From: Himantopus leucocephalus
Taxonomy: Eukaryota > Chordata > Aves > Charadriiformes > Recurvirostridae
Assembly (NCBI GenBank): GCA_003993805.1
Contig: RSEF01000003.1
Span: 106,899,958-106,963,957 of the forward strand
Direction: 5' to 3'
DNA: 64,000 nucleotides
Numbering within the stretch: position 1 is the stretch's first letter; each line of letters starts with the position of its first letter. Position numbers and translations under genes: made by a program. Below are positions 11,301 through 22,509 of this stretch, piece after piece. The notes below the pieces were generated by a model. The model saw nothing but the letters and a program-made list of their open reading frames with translations, searched no databases and had not been told where the DNA came from.

Positions 11301-11624
11301 AATAAAATAATCTTGGTGTGGCAGCTTGTGAAAAGTAATAGGTTAGCTCCTGCATTTATTTCTGCTCAAGAGATTAAAGTGTAGTTGCAAAGCTGGTGCT
11401 GACATCATTCCAAGCACACAAAAAGCTGACGTCAGTTATACAGCACATTGCAAGGTGTTTATCTTCATATGATTAGGTGAGCGAAAAGCAGAGCCAGCAC
11501 ACAAAGGAGGAAACGGTGTGTTTGTCCGCGCTTCCCACTCACCCTCTGACACCGGAGTTGGTCCTGGAAAGGCTGAAACATTTCATGCCTGATAAAGCCC
11601 CTGTAAAAACTGGTGGACCTGCCC
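8386..11624. other. Intergenic DNA, no gene seen
   Basis: Unique-looking AT-rich sequence 3' of TRIB2. Open frames here are at most about 90 codons and have no recognisable domain. A perfect TGACGTCA palindrome lies at 11427-11434. No repeat element was recognised. Confidence 0.7.
11427..11434. promoter_or_regulatory. Perfect CRE palindrome TGACGTCA
   Basis: The full 8-bp CREB/ATF binding palindrome, preserved despite its central CpG, in AT-rich sequence. Binding is a prediction only. Confidence 0.35.
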
Positions 11625-11705
11625 TTGGGCTTGATGGGAGTTGGACTAGATGATCTCTAGAGGTCCCTTCCAACTCTGAAAATTCCGTGATTCCGTGATT
11701 CCGTG
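11625..11705 (+). mobile_element. CR1 LINE 3' end
   Basis: GTTGGACTAGATGATCTC followed by AGGTCCCTTCCAACTC is the conserved CR1 3'UTR end. It is followed by the terminal octamer ATTCCGTG in three perfect copies at 11682-11705. The 5' limit is approximate. It is a 5'-truncated copy, as most CR1s are. Confidence 0.9.
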
Positions 11706-11969
11706 ACTTTTCCCCATCTTAGTCTCCAGCCGTCAGGGTTAAGCCCGCAGCTTGCTGGAGGTGGGCGCTGGGCAGCCCCTCCTGGCAGGGGAGTCCAGGT
11801 CTGAACTTTCAGCCTCCACAAAACCAAGCAAAGTGACAAAGTGAAAAGGTGCGTCGTGACACAGCAGTGCCACCGCTGAGCTTCTCTTCTGTGTGCTCAT
11901 CTACGCATGCGTAATCGGTCAGCGAGGGAGGCAGGGGAGATGCTGCCAGCTGGTGAGTAGCAGGATGGG

Positions 11970-12112
11970 AGGCTGCTGCCCCTGCCTGCCACCCTTGCCT
12001 GCTGCCCTCCCTGCTGCCCTGCTGCCCTGCTTGCTGCCCTGCTTGCTGTCCTGCCTGCCATCCTGCCTGCTGCCCTGCCTGCTGCCCTTGCTGCCCCTGC
12101 CTGCTGCCCGCA
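11970..12112. repeat. 12-bp CTG/CCC-rich minisatellite
   Basis: Degenerate tandem units of TGCTGCCCTGCY, clearest from about 12020 to 12110, with drift to TGCCATCCTGCC and TGCTGCCCTTGC. It creates long Leu/Pro/Ala or Gly/Arg frames on both strands, which are artefacts of the repeat. Confidence 0.9.
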
Positions 12113-15100
12113 GTGTGCAGGCAGCACCTGGTGCTGCCGCAGGAGTCAGAGTTACGCTGCCTTCGCTTCTCACATCTGCAGGAGCGTGCTGGAGATGGGG
12201 AGGGCAGCGATAGAAAACAGATACCTTGCTCTCTTCAGTTGTGACTGAATGTACCCCTAAAACCAGACACTTCCAGCTGTAACTGTAAATACCTACATGA
12301 AAAGGACACGTAGGAATAGTGTGCTCTATTGGTCAAACCAAGTTCTTCAAGGTACGGGGCAGAGGTGGACTGGTGTCCGATTTCTGCTTCGACTGAGACC
12401 TGACTCAACAACATGTTGTTCTATACAAAGATGTCATTAAGCATACACTTATTTTCTGTGCTTACCTATAAAAGGACAATTTCAGTGTTTGCTCCGAGTA
12501 CCTGGCTTGGATATTCACATCTACTTCCACGACAGGAGTCTCATTGCTCCATAAGGACCACTGGTCCCAACTAGTAACCACTCATCTGATGCAATTCAGT
12601 CTATGTCAGTCACCTTTTTCTTTCCTTTTTTTTTTATTTATTCCAAATTAATTAGTTCATTGTTTCTCTCATAAGAGTTTACACTTAAAATTTGATCTAA
12701 TTCAGTCACTGGAAATAAGGATAAAATTTAGGTAGGCATGCATTTTAGTCAGAATTAGAATATCATGGGTTGAAAAAAGGTTCCATTTCATGCAGTTACG
12801 GTTTAATTTTAAAAGCTCGATGTAAGCCTGCTGGAAGAGGGGAGTTCATGCTCACTGGTCACCAATGGACATTTTATTGCTTTGTATTTTGTTGTATTCT
12901 ACTCCCTCCTATGTGTAATCACCATAACTGCAGATTATCTGTAATTTCTAAGTGTTCATAATTGCTAATTAAAAGTGTTAGTTTTCACATTAGCAAGAAA
13001 TGTGCCTGATCCATGTGAACAGCCTTTAGAGCAGCTGTAAGATGGAGTGTATCTGGGGATAAAAATTGAAGCTCTTCTCAGTACTGAGTTTCTGACAGGG
13101 CTCCATCTGCATTAGGGTAAAAAGATTTTACTACATACAAACTTTTTATTAGAATAAGCCTTGCTTCAAAAATTACATAACATGCCTACTCTCCTTGGTA
13201 GCTCAAATCAAGGCCAATCAAATCAACATGCTCAAGATGAGTAAGTACATGCATATTTTACCAGTTGTTGCTTTCCACAAACTCTATAATTCAGTCAAAG
13301 GAACATACCTTGGAAGAGCAATAGCATGATTGCAATAGAGACTTTATGGCAGAGAAAGAAAAAAAAGTGTGGGTTTTTTTTTCTTTTCAACATGATAAGA
13401 AATGTCAACAAATCTGTTCTCTACTGTGTAGACTATTGAGTCTTTGTCTGAGGAGCTGCTAACATGAATAACCAGTGATCTCATGTAACCTCAGGACAGC
13501 AGCGAGATTTGTCAGAAAGTTAGCGATGTGCTCTCTTTAATTTAAAAAAGGAACATCAGGCAGCAGGAAACGCATGATTCAGAGAAATCCACTGACATTT
13601 TGCTATTGACTGCAGCTGATAAAACTGGAGTAGTCAAAATCATCTGATTTCATCCCTACTGATTGGTCAGGCCATGAGTATAACTCATATTTTACTGCAG
13701 GATGAAATTTTTCCGGGATAAATTTAGCTGTGTGTAGGAAGCCAGGACAATGTCAAGGTTGCATTTATGTCCTCAGAGTACAGGAGATGCAGGGTGATTG
13801 TGCCCTTCCTATCTTTTTTCTTCCTTTCAGAGTAGTCTGTCTGCATTGGTAAATGTAAGGAAGATGATGCCCTTCGCCCCTTGTGTAGGAGAAACGCCGC
13901 TGACCTGTTCCAGAACGAACATGCTGACCTGTAAAGGGCGAAGTGGTATTTTGAGTTCTACCTATTTGCTAGTTGAGCAAGGGGAACCCTGTACCTTATT
14001 TTTTCCATCAAATAAGCTGGGATTGTACTACTGATCTTGCAAAATGCCTTGAAATCTATTGGTAACATACCCCCATGATTTAACAAGTGTATCAATCTGC
14101 TCCTTCTTCTACAGGTCTCCTTCAACAAAAGATCACGATCTTCTGTAGTTAGCAATACTTACAGAGATGAAGTTTTTAGGTTTTGGATTGTCTTGCCTAT
14201 ATATAAGTAAGTCATGAAGATAACAGGTATAGGGTATTTTATGCAAGCAATCATAGACTTTTGGTAATCTGGTTTCCTAAATTGCAGAACAAAGACTGAA
14301 ATTGCTCGGTCATTGTGTTTAAACAGTTCTATGTTCTGACGTTTTCTACTCTGCCAATGCATTTTCCTTTTGTTTAGGACAATTGGAATTGTAAGTGGCA
14401 CTTGCTACCTTGGGGTTTGTGCTGCTAGTTCACTCAGAGTGCATTCGGAGGCCGCCATGGCGAGCACAATGTAAAAGTAAGGGAGAAATGCATGTTTTAT
14501 ATCCAAAGCCTATCTATCTCAGCAGCACCAGACTTTTCTAAAGGGTAGAATGCTTCTCATCTTCTTTCTAATGATAGGTGGGATTAAGAGACTCTGAATA
14601 TTGTTTCTCCCATCCATAAGTAATGCTTCTAATATTGCAGCTGTTGGATGCCAATTGTTCAGTGAAGTGGAAGAAAAGGTGTCTAAACCATATCTTTCAA
14701 TATTTCTTTGCAGCTTCTTGACACCTCAATTTACTGTGAGTTCCAGTTAGCTGAATCAATAACAGATATAATCCCTAGAGACCTAGGAAAGACCTTCCTT
14801 CAGGAGGTTAGTAGATAGGCTGTAGGCTTCTTTGTCTGGAGTGGAATCATCGTGCTTTTGCTGCAGAGCTAGACCAAAGCCTGTGATATTTAGGGCAATT
14901 TCAAAGCTTGCACCAAGATTGGTTTCACAACAAAAGGTTACCCTGTCAGAGCACAGCAGGGGAGGCTGATCGCACTTCTGGAGTCAGCATAGACAAGCCC
15001 AAGCTTTGTTCTGCCTCTCACCTCTTAAATCAAGCTCCTTGCAGAGGGGCAGAGAAACCCACTGCCAGCTTTACACATCCGGGGAGGACAAGGACAAGAT

Positions 15101-17458
15101 TCAGACCATCTAATGCTGTTGAAGCTGGGAGTTACGGCTTACACAAGTGGAATTTAGGGGTGGGATTTATCCGGCTAAATGTTGACAACTATATTTCTCT
15201 CCACTGACTATAAAAGGAGCTCAGTGTGACTAGCTGAGGCATAGATGTCTAAAGTTAGATGGGATTAATCCTCCCTGCTTGCCAGAGCCCCAATTCATTT
15301 GCATACACAGAAATGTCTTGTTCCTTTTGAGATACACCAGGTATCCAAGGCATCTACACAAGGCTTGCGAATGTGACAGAGGAGCTACGGAAGAAGGAAC
15401 GCTTGTGAAGAGACAGCTGGAGATGTGGTGGGGTGCCCTCGAACATCTCAGATGGCAGTGGGTAGGCATGTTTATATGGGCACCCGTGTAGGGTGGTACA
15501 GAAGACCTTAACTTTCGAAAACCTAAGGTTCAGAACACTATTCTCTCATTAGCTTGAGAGTGAGTTTCCTAGGTGTCAGCACTTGGGTACCTTTAAAAAT
15601 GTAAACACATGTGCAATTTATGTGGAAAAATGCTCTCCTTCCCTTTTCAGAAATGGCCACTGTGAACCAAGCTTGCAAACATTGTTGTCCCAGAAGGGTT
15701 TCAGGCCAAAGGCCTGACCATTACATGATGTGTGAGTAAGCTCTCAGCCATGGGCACGTGTGGGCTACTTTAAGCCTTTTACATCAAGCAGTTGCTGGAC
15801 AAAACCCAGAAACAAACCCTACTGCAGAGACAGCATAAATCATTAAAATAAAAAATAGTAATGATGAATGTTGATTTCTCAAGATAGACTGAATAAAAGA
15901 TGAAGAACAAGTGCATTTAGTTACTTTTTATAGCATGTCACTTTTTTATTTTCCTCTTGTTGCAGCTCCATGTAGGACGTGCACCTAGTGAAATCAAAAA
16001 CTACAACCTGCTACGCAGAGAAATTAAATGCTTTAAAAAAAGCATTTCCCATTTCTTTCCTTTGGTGTCCACCAGAGGATGTGCTCTCTGGCTCCAGAAG
16101 CAGCTGGTGTAACTCAAATAGCTCATTAAAGGTGCCTTGTGGTCCTTTCTGTTGAGCACATGGGACTTGAACCTGTTTGCTCTTAGACTTTCTCCCTCCC
16201 CAGCTTCCCCCCAAAACAAGTCGCTTTTTATTTGAGAGAACTGCGTGTTGTCAGAGAGGAAGATTCAAATCGGGCACAGCACAGTAAACACACCACTTGC
16301 AAACCTCTCCGGTTTTAGGCAGTAGGAAAACGAGTTCCTAGCATTTGCTAATACTTCTCCAGACAAGTGTGTTCATTAAACAATGTTAATGTTTTTCTTC
16401 TCTTAAAAGCCAAGCTATGGTATGAGGCAGCCTTGTGTTTAGCAGTTGCTCACTGAGTAAAAATCCTATGGCAACCAATAAATGGAAGCCAAAAAATGTT
16501 GCAATATTATTTTAGAGGACTCATCTGCTTATTTTTACAGTTAGCCTTGCATAACCTCCTGCATTTTTGGACTCTGCCTTATGTAGAATATTTCTTAAAG
16601 TTTCCATTTATTTCAATTGTACATTGCGCATTAGGAAAACTCACTTACAAATGAGTCACAAATACTTTCCCTTTACAATGTTATTCTGCCCTTCTATAAC
16701 CTATTTATGCACTGCCCTTACATAATATTTATTTGGTGTTATAGTTTTGCTGAGGATCTGACACTAATTTTTCAGTCTGCAAAGCAAAGATGAAAATAGT
16801 GTCATGATGGTAACTTGAGATGTGCCTTCTTCCTGGGATATAAACATGTGGACACCAGAAATGATAAGCATGGCTCCCGGCTGATGACCAGAGACGGGTT
16901 TGCAGCGTGAGCCATCCCATATCTCTATCACAAAAGTGTGTGGGGTTTGGGACGAGTCTTTTTTTCTTTTTTTCTTTCGGTGTCTTTGTGGAAACGCATG
17001 TTTATAAACAATGAAAAAAAGTCTAATGGTAGATTTAAAATGACATATAAAAACCCCGTTTAGCATCGGTGCAGCTCAGGTGTTTGGTGTGTGCCCATCT
17101 CTGTATTACCCTGGCACGACTAACAGCAGAGTTTCAAAGATGTCATCTGCAAGATTCAGCCTTGAGACAGGTATGATGGCCGAACAATGATGCATTTTGC
17201 TCTCTCCTCCCACAAAAATAGCAAAAAAATCCTGGCACTCTCTTCATCTTCCACCGACGGTCTTGCAGTACATGAATTGCTTCAAGCCAGCTCTCTATAG
17301 ATTGGCTGGTTCGTGCCTGATGTTGCAACCCCATCACCCATGACGAATGGCACATGTAACTGTTGCAAAACTGTATTCTGAATAAATAAAGGCTTGGAGC
17401 TTTTTCTCTGTCTTTCTTCAGCAAACAGGATCTTATGTAAAAGTGGAGATGGATGAGT

Positions 17459-17501
17459 TTGCGTGCCTGCGTGCCTGTGTAAGAGTGTGCGTGCACACGC
17501 A
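17459..17501. promoter_or_regulatory. Cluster of four TGCGTG cores (AhR/ARNT-like)
   Basis: TGCGTG starts at 17460, 17468 and 17488 on the + strand, and its reverse complement CACGCA is at 17496-17501. The first is TTGCGTG, matching the xenobiotic response element core TNGCGTG. The last two face each other across a 2-base loop. It could instead be a decayed GT-rich simple repeat. Confidence 0.35.
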
Positions 17502-18080
17502 TAAGTGAACAATCCTAAATGAGAGAGGGGGTGGGAACGGTACCGTTCTGCTTCTCGCATATCTCTGCACCGAGCTGGATAAGGAGCTGAAATAGGAAGT
17601 AGTGACGTATTCCCCAGTTGCTTCAGAGCATCACAGCTTGTTTCTTCAGCAAAAAGAGCTGGAGAAAGGTTTGGCACTTCTGTAGGCTGGAGGTTTGCAA
17701 GCTGCTGTGGCTGCTGCCTGAGAGGCAGGCTGATGGGTGGTGGCAGGACCCTTCCCTTCACCTTGTCAGAAAAGCCTTGCCCATGCGAAGACACGATTTT
17801 TGTAATTGAAAATTTGTGTTACCTTGTGCATATATATAAAAATAGCAGGGGAACCAACCAGTTCGGTCCTTGGATTCCTCAAATACCTCGGGTGGGTTTC
17901 AGCCCCCTGAGCTTATGTTTCTGCAGGAGGGATGTCTCAGTTCCTGAACAGTTCGTGGAGACCAGATCAGCACAGCCTGCGGAGCCTAGAGAGCGATTAA
18001 TCTCATCCCAAAGTAGACACTGATATTTGATCAGATGAGCAGCACCTTATGCCCACCGCCTGGGAACTCTTTTGTTTTTC

Positions 18081-18102
18081 TTTTTTTTTTTTTTTTTTTT
18101 TT
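18081..18102. repeat. poly(T) homopolymer, 22 bases
   Basis: An uninterrupted run of 22 T, with an N at 18109. Confidence 0.95.
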
Positions 18103-19972
18103 CAGTCANAACACCCATCTCAAATATAGATGGCAGTCTTGTAGTCACCAGAAATCGGGAGAGCTGTATCCTACTCCTAGCCTGACGCAGTCTAAGAAAA
18201 TCAGTATAATACTTTCCATTCCTTTGGTTTCCATGGACCTTGAATAAGAACGTTAAGCATAGAAAATAAAACAAGTATGTGTACAAACAGGTATTTTTGC
18301 ATGTACAAGTGTTTTTTTTATAATAATGTAGAGTATAACAAGTCATATGCTAATCCGATTAAAATGTGTATGTAGATTGCAAGTTCTTTGGGCCAAGGAC
18401 AGTTCTTTTGCTCTATGTTTGTATATGGCAGCATAATCAATTTTGGATATGGCTAGGACTGGGGGTCCTTCTGACTACTGAAGTAAAACTAATATATTAG
18501 AATGGTTGAATAGTTTTAGGATCAAGTACAATATGTCCTGTCTTATGAGATCAGCAGCTTCCCATTCTTCAGACAAGGCATCTGCTCTGTTCTAATTGAA
18601 TTCTTAGGGGGTTTTTTGTACAAAGGGAACAAATTTTATGTATGAACTTTAGCTGCAACTGACCTAATATTGCAAAACCCATTTCTCACAGAACCTAAGC
18701 AGGATTTAACCCAGCTTTTGAAAGGAAAGCAAAATAGAATAATCTACTTCAGCAACTGTACTCAGAAGATAATCTATTAAGGGTAAATGAAAACAATGGA
18801 ATAATTTTCTTTTTATGGTCTTGCTCTGAAAAAAGGTCACATAAAAATCTCATAAGCTGAGTTATTGTTTGTCATTTTAGGTGCTCCCAGTATGCCTTGG
18901 AATATCAGTCCAAGAGAAACCATCCAGTATACTTTCTGATGTTTTTTTAAAGCAATAGCATTTTTAGTTATATCCAACACTATCTTACAATACACATTAT
19001 ATTACTATATTTAAGAGCAAGCAATCACCTTCTTCAGATTTATGAGAAAAAAGAAATAGCAGAAGATTTTTGAAAAGTTTAAATTTACTGGTTTGATAAA
19101 CACAGTTTACTGGTTTATAAAACTAAACAAGGTGTGACAGTGTCAACAGCAATCCTTCCTGATCCACACTGATGTTTTGTGGAGTTCTGTTGGGTTTATT
19201 GCTGTTGTTCATTTTGTGAACATATTTCTTTATGCCCAGTCCTGACCGTTAGTGGAAATACTGCCAGTAACAAGGCTTTTGTCATGATAGTCATGGTCAC
19301 GAAGCTCTGGCTGCAAGGTGCCTGTGGTCCCTTGAACAGCTGCCCACATCAATTCATCTTTGACATTTGGACCCAATTTCAAATACTGCAGAGCAAGAAT
19401 TCTCCAAGGGTGTCCAGTGGGCTGCAGGCAGCCTGCAAAAGCCCCTACCTGGAGTCTCAAAGCATCTTCTCACCTGCAGCCAGCACTGGCAGACCCAGGT
19501 GGGCATCAGGCTGGAGCTGCTATGGAGGTCTCCATGGCTGTGCTGCGACTGCAGTAGCAGTCAGGGTGTGCAGGACCACGTAGTTTAGGAGAGCCCTGAA
19601 AGGCAGTGCTGTGGCGCAGCTCAGTTTTGCTACACACACCTCACCAAACCTTTAGATAGTTCCATGCAAAAAAAGTGTGAGGGCAAACTGAGTATCTTCA
19701 CAAGGTGGACATGTGTGGTCCTCTCGTTTATAAACCTGTATAGTGTTTCTTGAATAGGAAATGCTATTGTAAATGGATAATGTTGCAAACTGCCTGTACT
19801 TAGCACTTGCTGGAGGTTAATGCAATGTACATTTACCGATCTATTAATTACGGGAGGTTAATTATAACAAAACCCCCTTCCTTATGGGGATTGTTTCACT
19901 TCATATTTCTTCTCAAAGTGAACAGCCTTCATGAAGGGGAGGTTGTGAATTAAGGTAGGAAGAGTAGAGGTT

Positions 19973-20022
19973 AATTTATTATTTTAAAATAATTTAATTT
20001 TAATTTTAATTCAAAATTTGAA
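19973..20022. repeat. AT-only low-complexity tract (TTTTAA-like)
   Basis: Repeated TTTTAA/AATTTTAAT words with almost no G or C. Confidence 0.7.
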
Positions 20023-21099
20023 ATTAGACAAAGAGGAATACAGAGCACTCTCTCCTCCCCTCTCACAGCTGGATATGTTCCACCATCCCTATTTTTTGTT
20101 GCTACTGTGTCACTTTTCCCACCTCCCATAGCAATGCACAATTCCCAGGCAGCAGTCAACACATACAAGAATTTCATAGATTCACACATGACATCTTTCC
20201 AGCTTGTATTGTGGTGCTGTCTCCTCTCATCTTTAAACAAAAGTTTTGTAGTCTTAGTATTTTTCGTAAGACCTCATCTTCTGCAGATTTTTTCTTCTGT
20301 CCCTGGTTTAAACTTTATGTCTCTTATGATTGTACAGTAAAGCTAAAACGACAGAAATACATAAAGTATCTTCAGATGTGTTATTTCTTTTTAAAGTCCA
20401 CAGTTTTTAAACAACCTGTGTCTGTTTTGGAGGCCTGACTTGTTTGTTATTTTTACTGCTGAAGCTGAACTGAACTGTAAAAGCCAAGAAATGTTGTAAT
20501 CACAACTCTCTAACTACTGTGTTGTAATCTTATTTCATTCAACTGCCGAGGGCTTATATGACCACAGAAAGGAATGCAACCCTGGCTGGGTACTTTTCCT
20601 GTACAAAAATGTTAATTTGTTCCATGCCATCACCATTTTTTGGGGTATCTATGACCAAGGCCAACTTTCACTGGTCACTCCAGGTGAGAGGCAGAAGGAC
20701 AGAACAGGAGACTAAACTTCCCTTTTATGTTCTACACTTCTCAGAAATTACGTCCTTTAGGAGCAGGGGCTTTTAAAAGTTCTGTGGTTTAGTGATTTTA
20801 ATAATATACATCATTGCTTTGCAAGTCAGTATTTCTCTGCAAAATATCCCAAACACCAGAAATAAAAGATAATAAGAATGATGCATGTTATCAGGGCAAT
20901 TTGAAAAATACTCAGATGGATATTTCACACTGGGAACCTTCAGAATTAATGGTGTTTCACTCCCTAGAACTTGTGATCCCGTTTCTGGCCCATGATATGT
21001 TGGGAGTAGCCATTTTTCAAATTCCACACTTGTGTTTGGAAATAACTGTGCCTGATGCTGAGTTTTTGCTGTCATTTGGGCCATGGTACTGAACAACTA

Positions 21100-21305
21100 A
21101 GCATATTATTTTTTAATATTTATTTTAACATTGTAAGTATTTTATATGATTATTTATAGATATGATAGACTTATTAAAATATATGTACGTAAATATTACA
21201 CATAATTAATAGCATATGGTATACAATATATATAAAATATATGTATTTATATATGTATATAATTTGAACTTACTTATGTGTTTATATAAATGTACTTATA
21301 TGTAG
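21100..21305. repeat. AT-rich low-complexity block
   Basis: About 200 bases made almost entirely of A and T, with many TATATG, ATATAT and TTTATA words. Possibly a DNA-unwinding or matrix-attachment-like segment; no conserved element is evident. Confidence 0.75.
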
Positions 21306-21660
21306 GCAAAAACAGAGTCCATTCTGTGGTCTCTTCTGTTCAGCTAAGTGAGGAACAAGTTGTTCTCATGCTGCATGACACAGGGCTATTTCATCAGCCT
21401 GCTCCTTGTAGTTCCTTTCACATAAACAAGGCTAAGCAGAGTCACCAACGACAAAGGAGCAGGTTGCAAATGCCTCATGGCACAGATTTTCCTTTCACAC
21501 TGAGGAGCTTCCAGGGCAGAATGACTCAGATGACTGAAGGTATTAATGCCAACAGGAAAAAAGATAAAAATTTGGACGGAAGGAATGCATCAAAGTGATA
21601 TAAAGAACTTCAGTCTCCATAGTCATCCAGCTTTTTCCTGGTCTGAATCTAACCATTTTG

Positions 21661-21718
21661 CCCTTCCCTTCCCTTCCCTTCCCTTCCCTTCCCTTCCCTT
21701 CCCTTCCCTTCCCTTCCC
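21661..21718. repeat. (CCCTT)11 microsatellite
   Basis: Eleven perfect copies of CCCTT at 21661-21715 plus a partial unit. One strand is pure pyrimidine. Confidence 0.98.
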
Positions 21719-22509
21719 ATTTCTACCTCACATTCGCTCCCTTTGTGCTTCCTGCTGTCCCGTGAACGGTGCTGTGGTTCTTCAATCATGAATTGCAGAA
21801 GACAGTGATCTGAAGAAACAAATTATTGCTATAGAAAAGCTACTATTGCACAGTTTCTCCCCTTCAAAATCCACGGTCTGGAAGGGATATATCCACCCCC
21901 TTCTTTTCCCCACGTTTGGAGAGTAACACAGAAACTGAAAACAGAGGGCAATTTTTAACTTTTGTAACTGCCTCAAGACAGTTAAGGTTTTATGCTATAG
22001 CACAACCAGTATTCCCAACTCTTATTACATTCAATCAAACTTGAATGCGCTGTGGCAGAATTTCATTTAGATTTTGTAAGATCTAGCCTTTTGAAATCAG
22101 CATAAATTACAATGTTCCAGTCAATAGTTTGTCCAGCAGACGGCGAGTCACTTGATTTTGCTTAAGTATGTCTCAATCTGTTAAACAATAAGTCTTTTCT
22201 TTGCTGAAGTAGGACTGGTGTGTGTGCAGTAAGAATAAGCTCATTCTAACAATTTTGCTTTGCTTTTCTGTTCTATATAATGATAGTTTGTAAATACACT
22301 GGATTAAAGCGTGTTTGGTAGCAACATGTGAACTAGGCTGATAAAAGAAGAATTGACCCAAACTACTCAACCTCAATCTAATAAGATCAAAACATATCAG
22401 GAAACTTTTGTTTATTTGTTGGTTGGTTGTTGAGGTTTGTTTTTTTTTTTTGTAGCTTATTGTTTCACAGCTGTTCAGTTTTTGTTTCAAAGAACATCCA
22501 AAAGCAGGA

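Larger units (their letters stand above)
11706..21099. other. Intergenic DNA, no gene seen
   Basis: Apart from the minisatellite near 12.0 kb and homopolymers, this is unique-looking AT-rich sequence. The longest frame, about 170 codons on the minus strand at 17282-17794, overlaps other frames and shows no family motif. A cluster of TGCGTG cores lies at 17459-17501, and a TGAGTCA AP-1 site at 16652-16658. Confidence 0.7.

Noticed and set aside
11893..12213. 106-codon Leu/Pro/Ala-rich frame, with mirror Gly/Arg/Ala frames on the other strand
   Set aside because: Entirely produced by the 12-bp minisatellite.
13613..13622. E-box/GATA overlap CAGCTGATAA (also at 42330-42339)
   Set aside because: Short motifs expected by chance several times in 64 kb; the spacing does not match the known composite element.
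15560..15620. CTAGGTGTCAGCACTTGGGT, reminiscent of an old reptile repeat
   Set aside because: Too short and diverged to assign.
17282..17794. 170-codon minus-strand frame
   Set aside because: No recognisable domain, overlaps other frames on both strands, and no splice or promoter context supports it.
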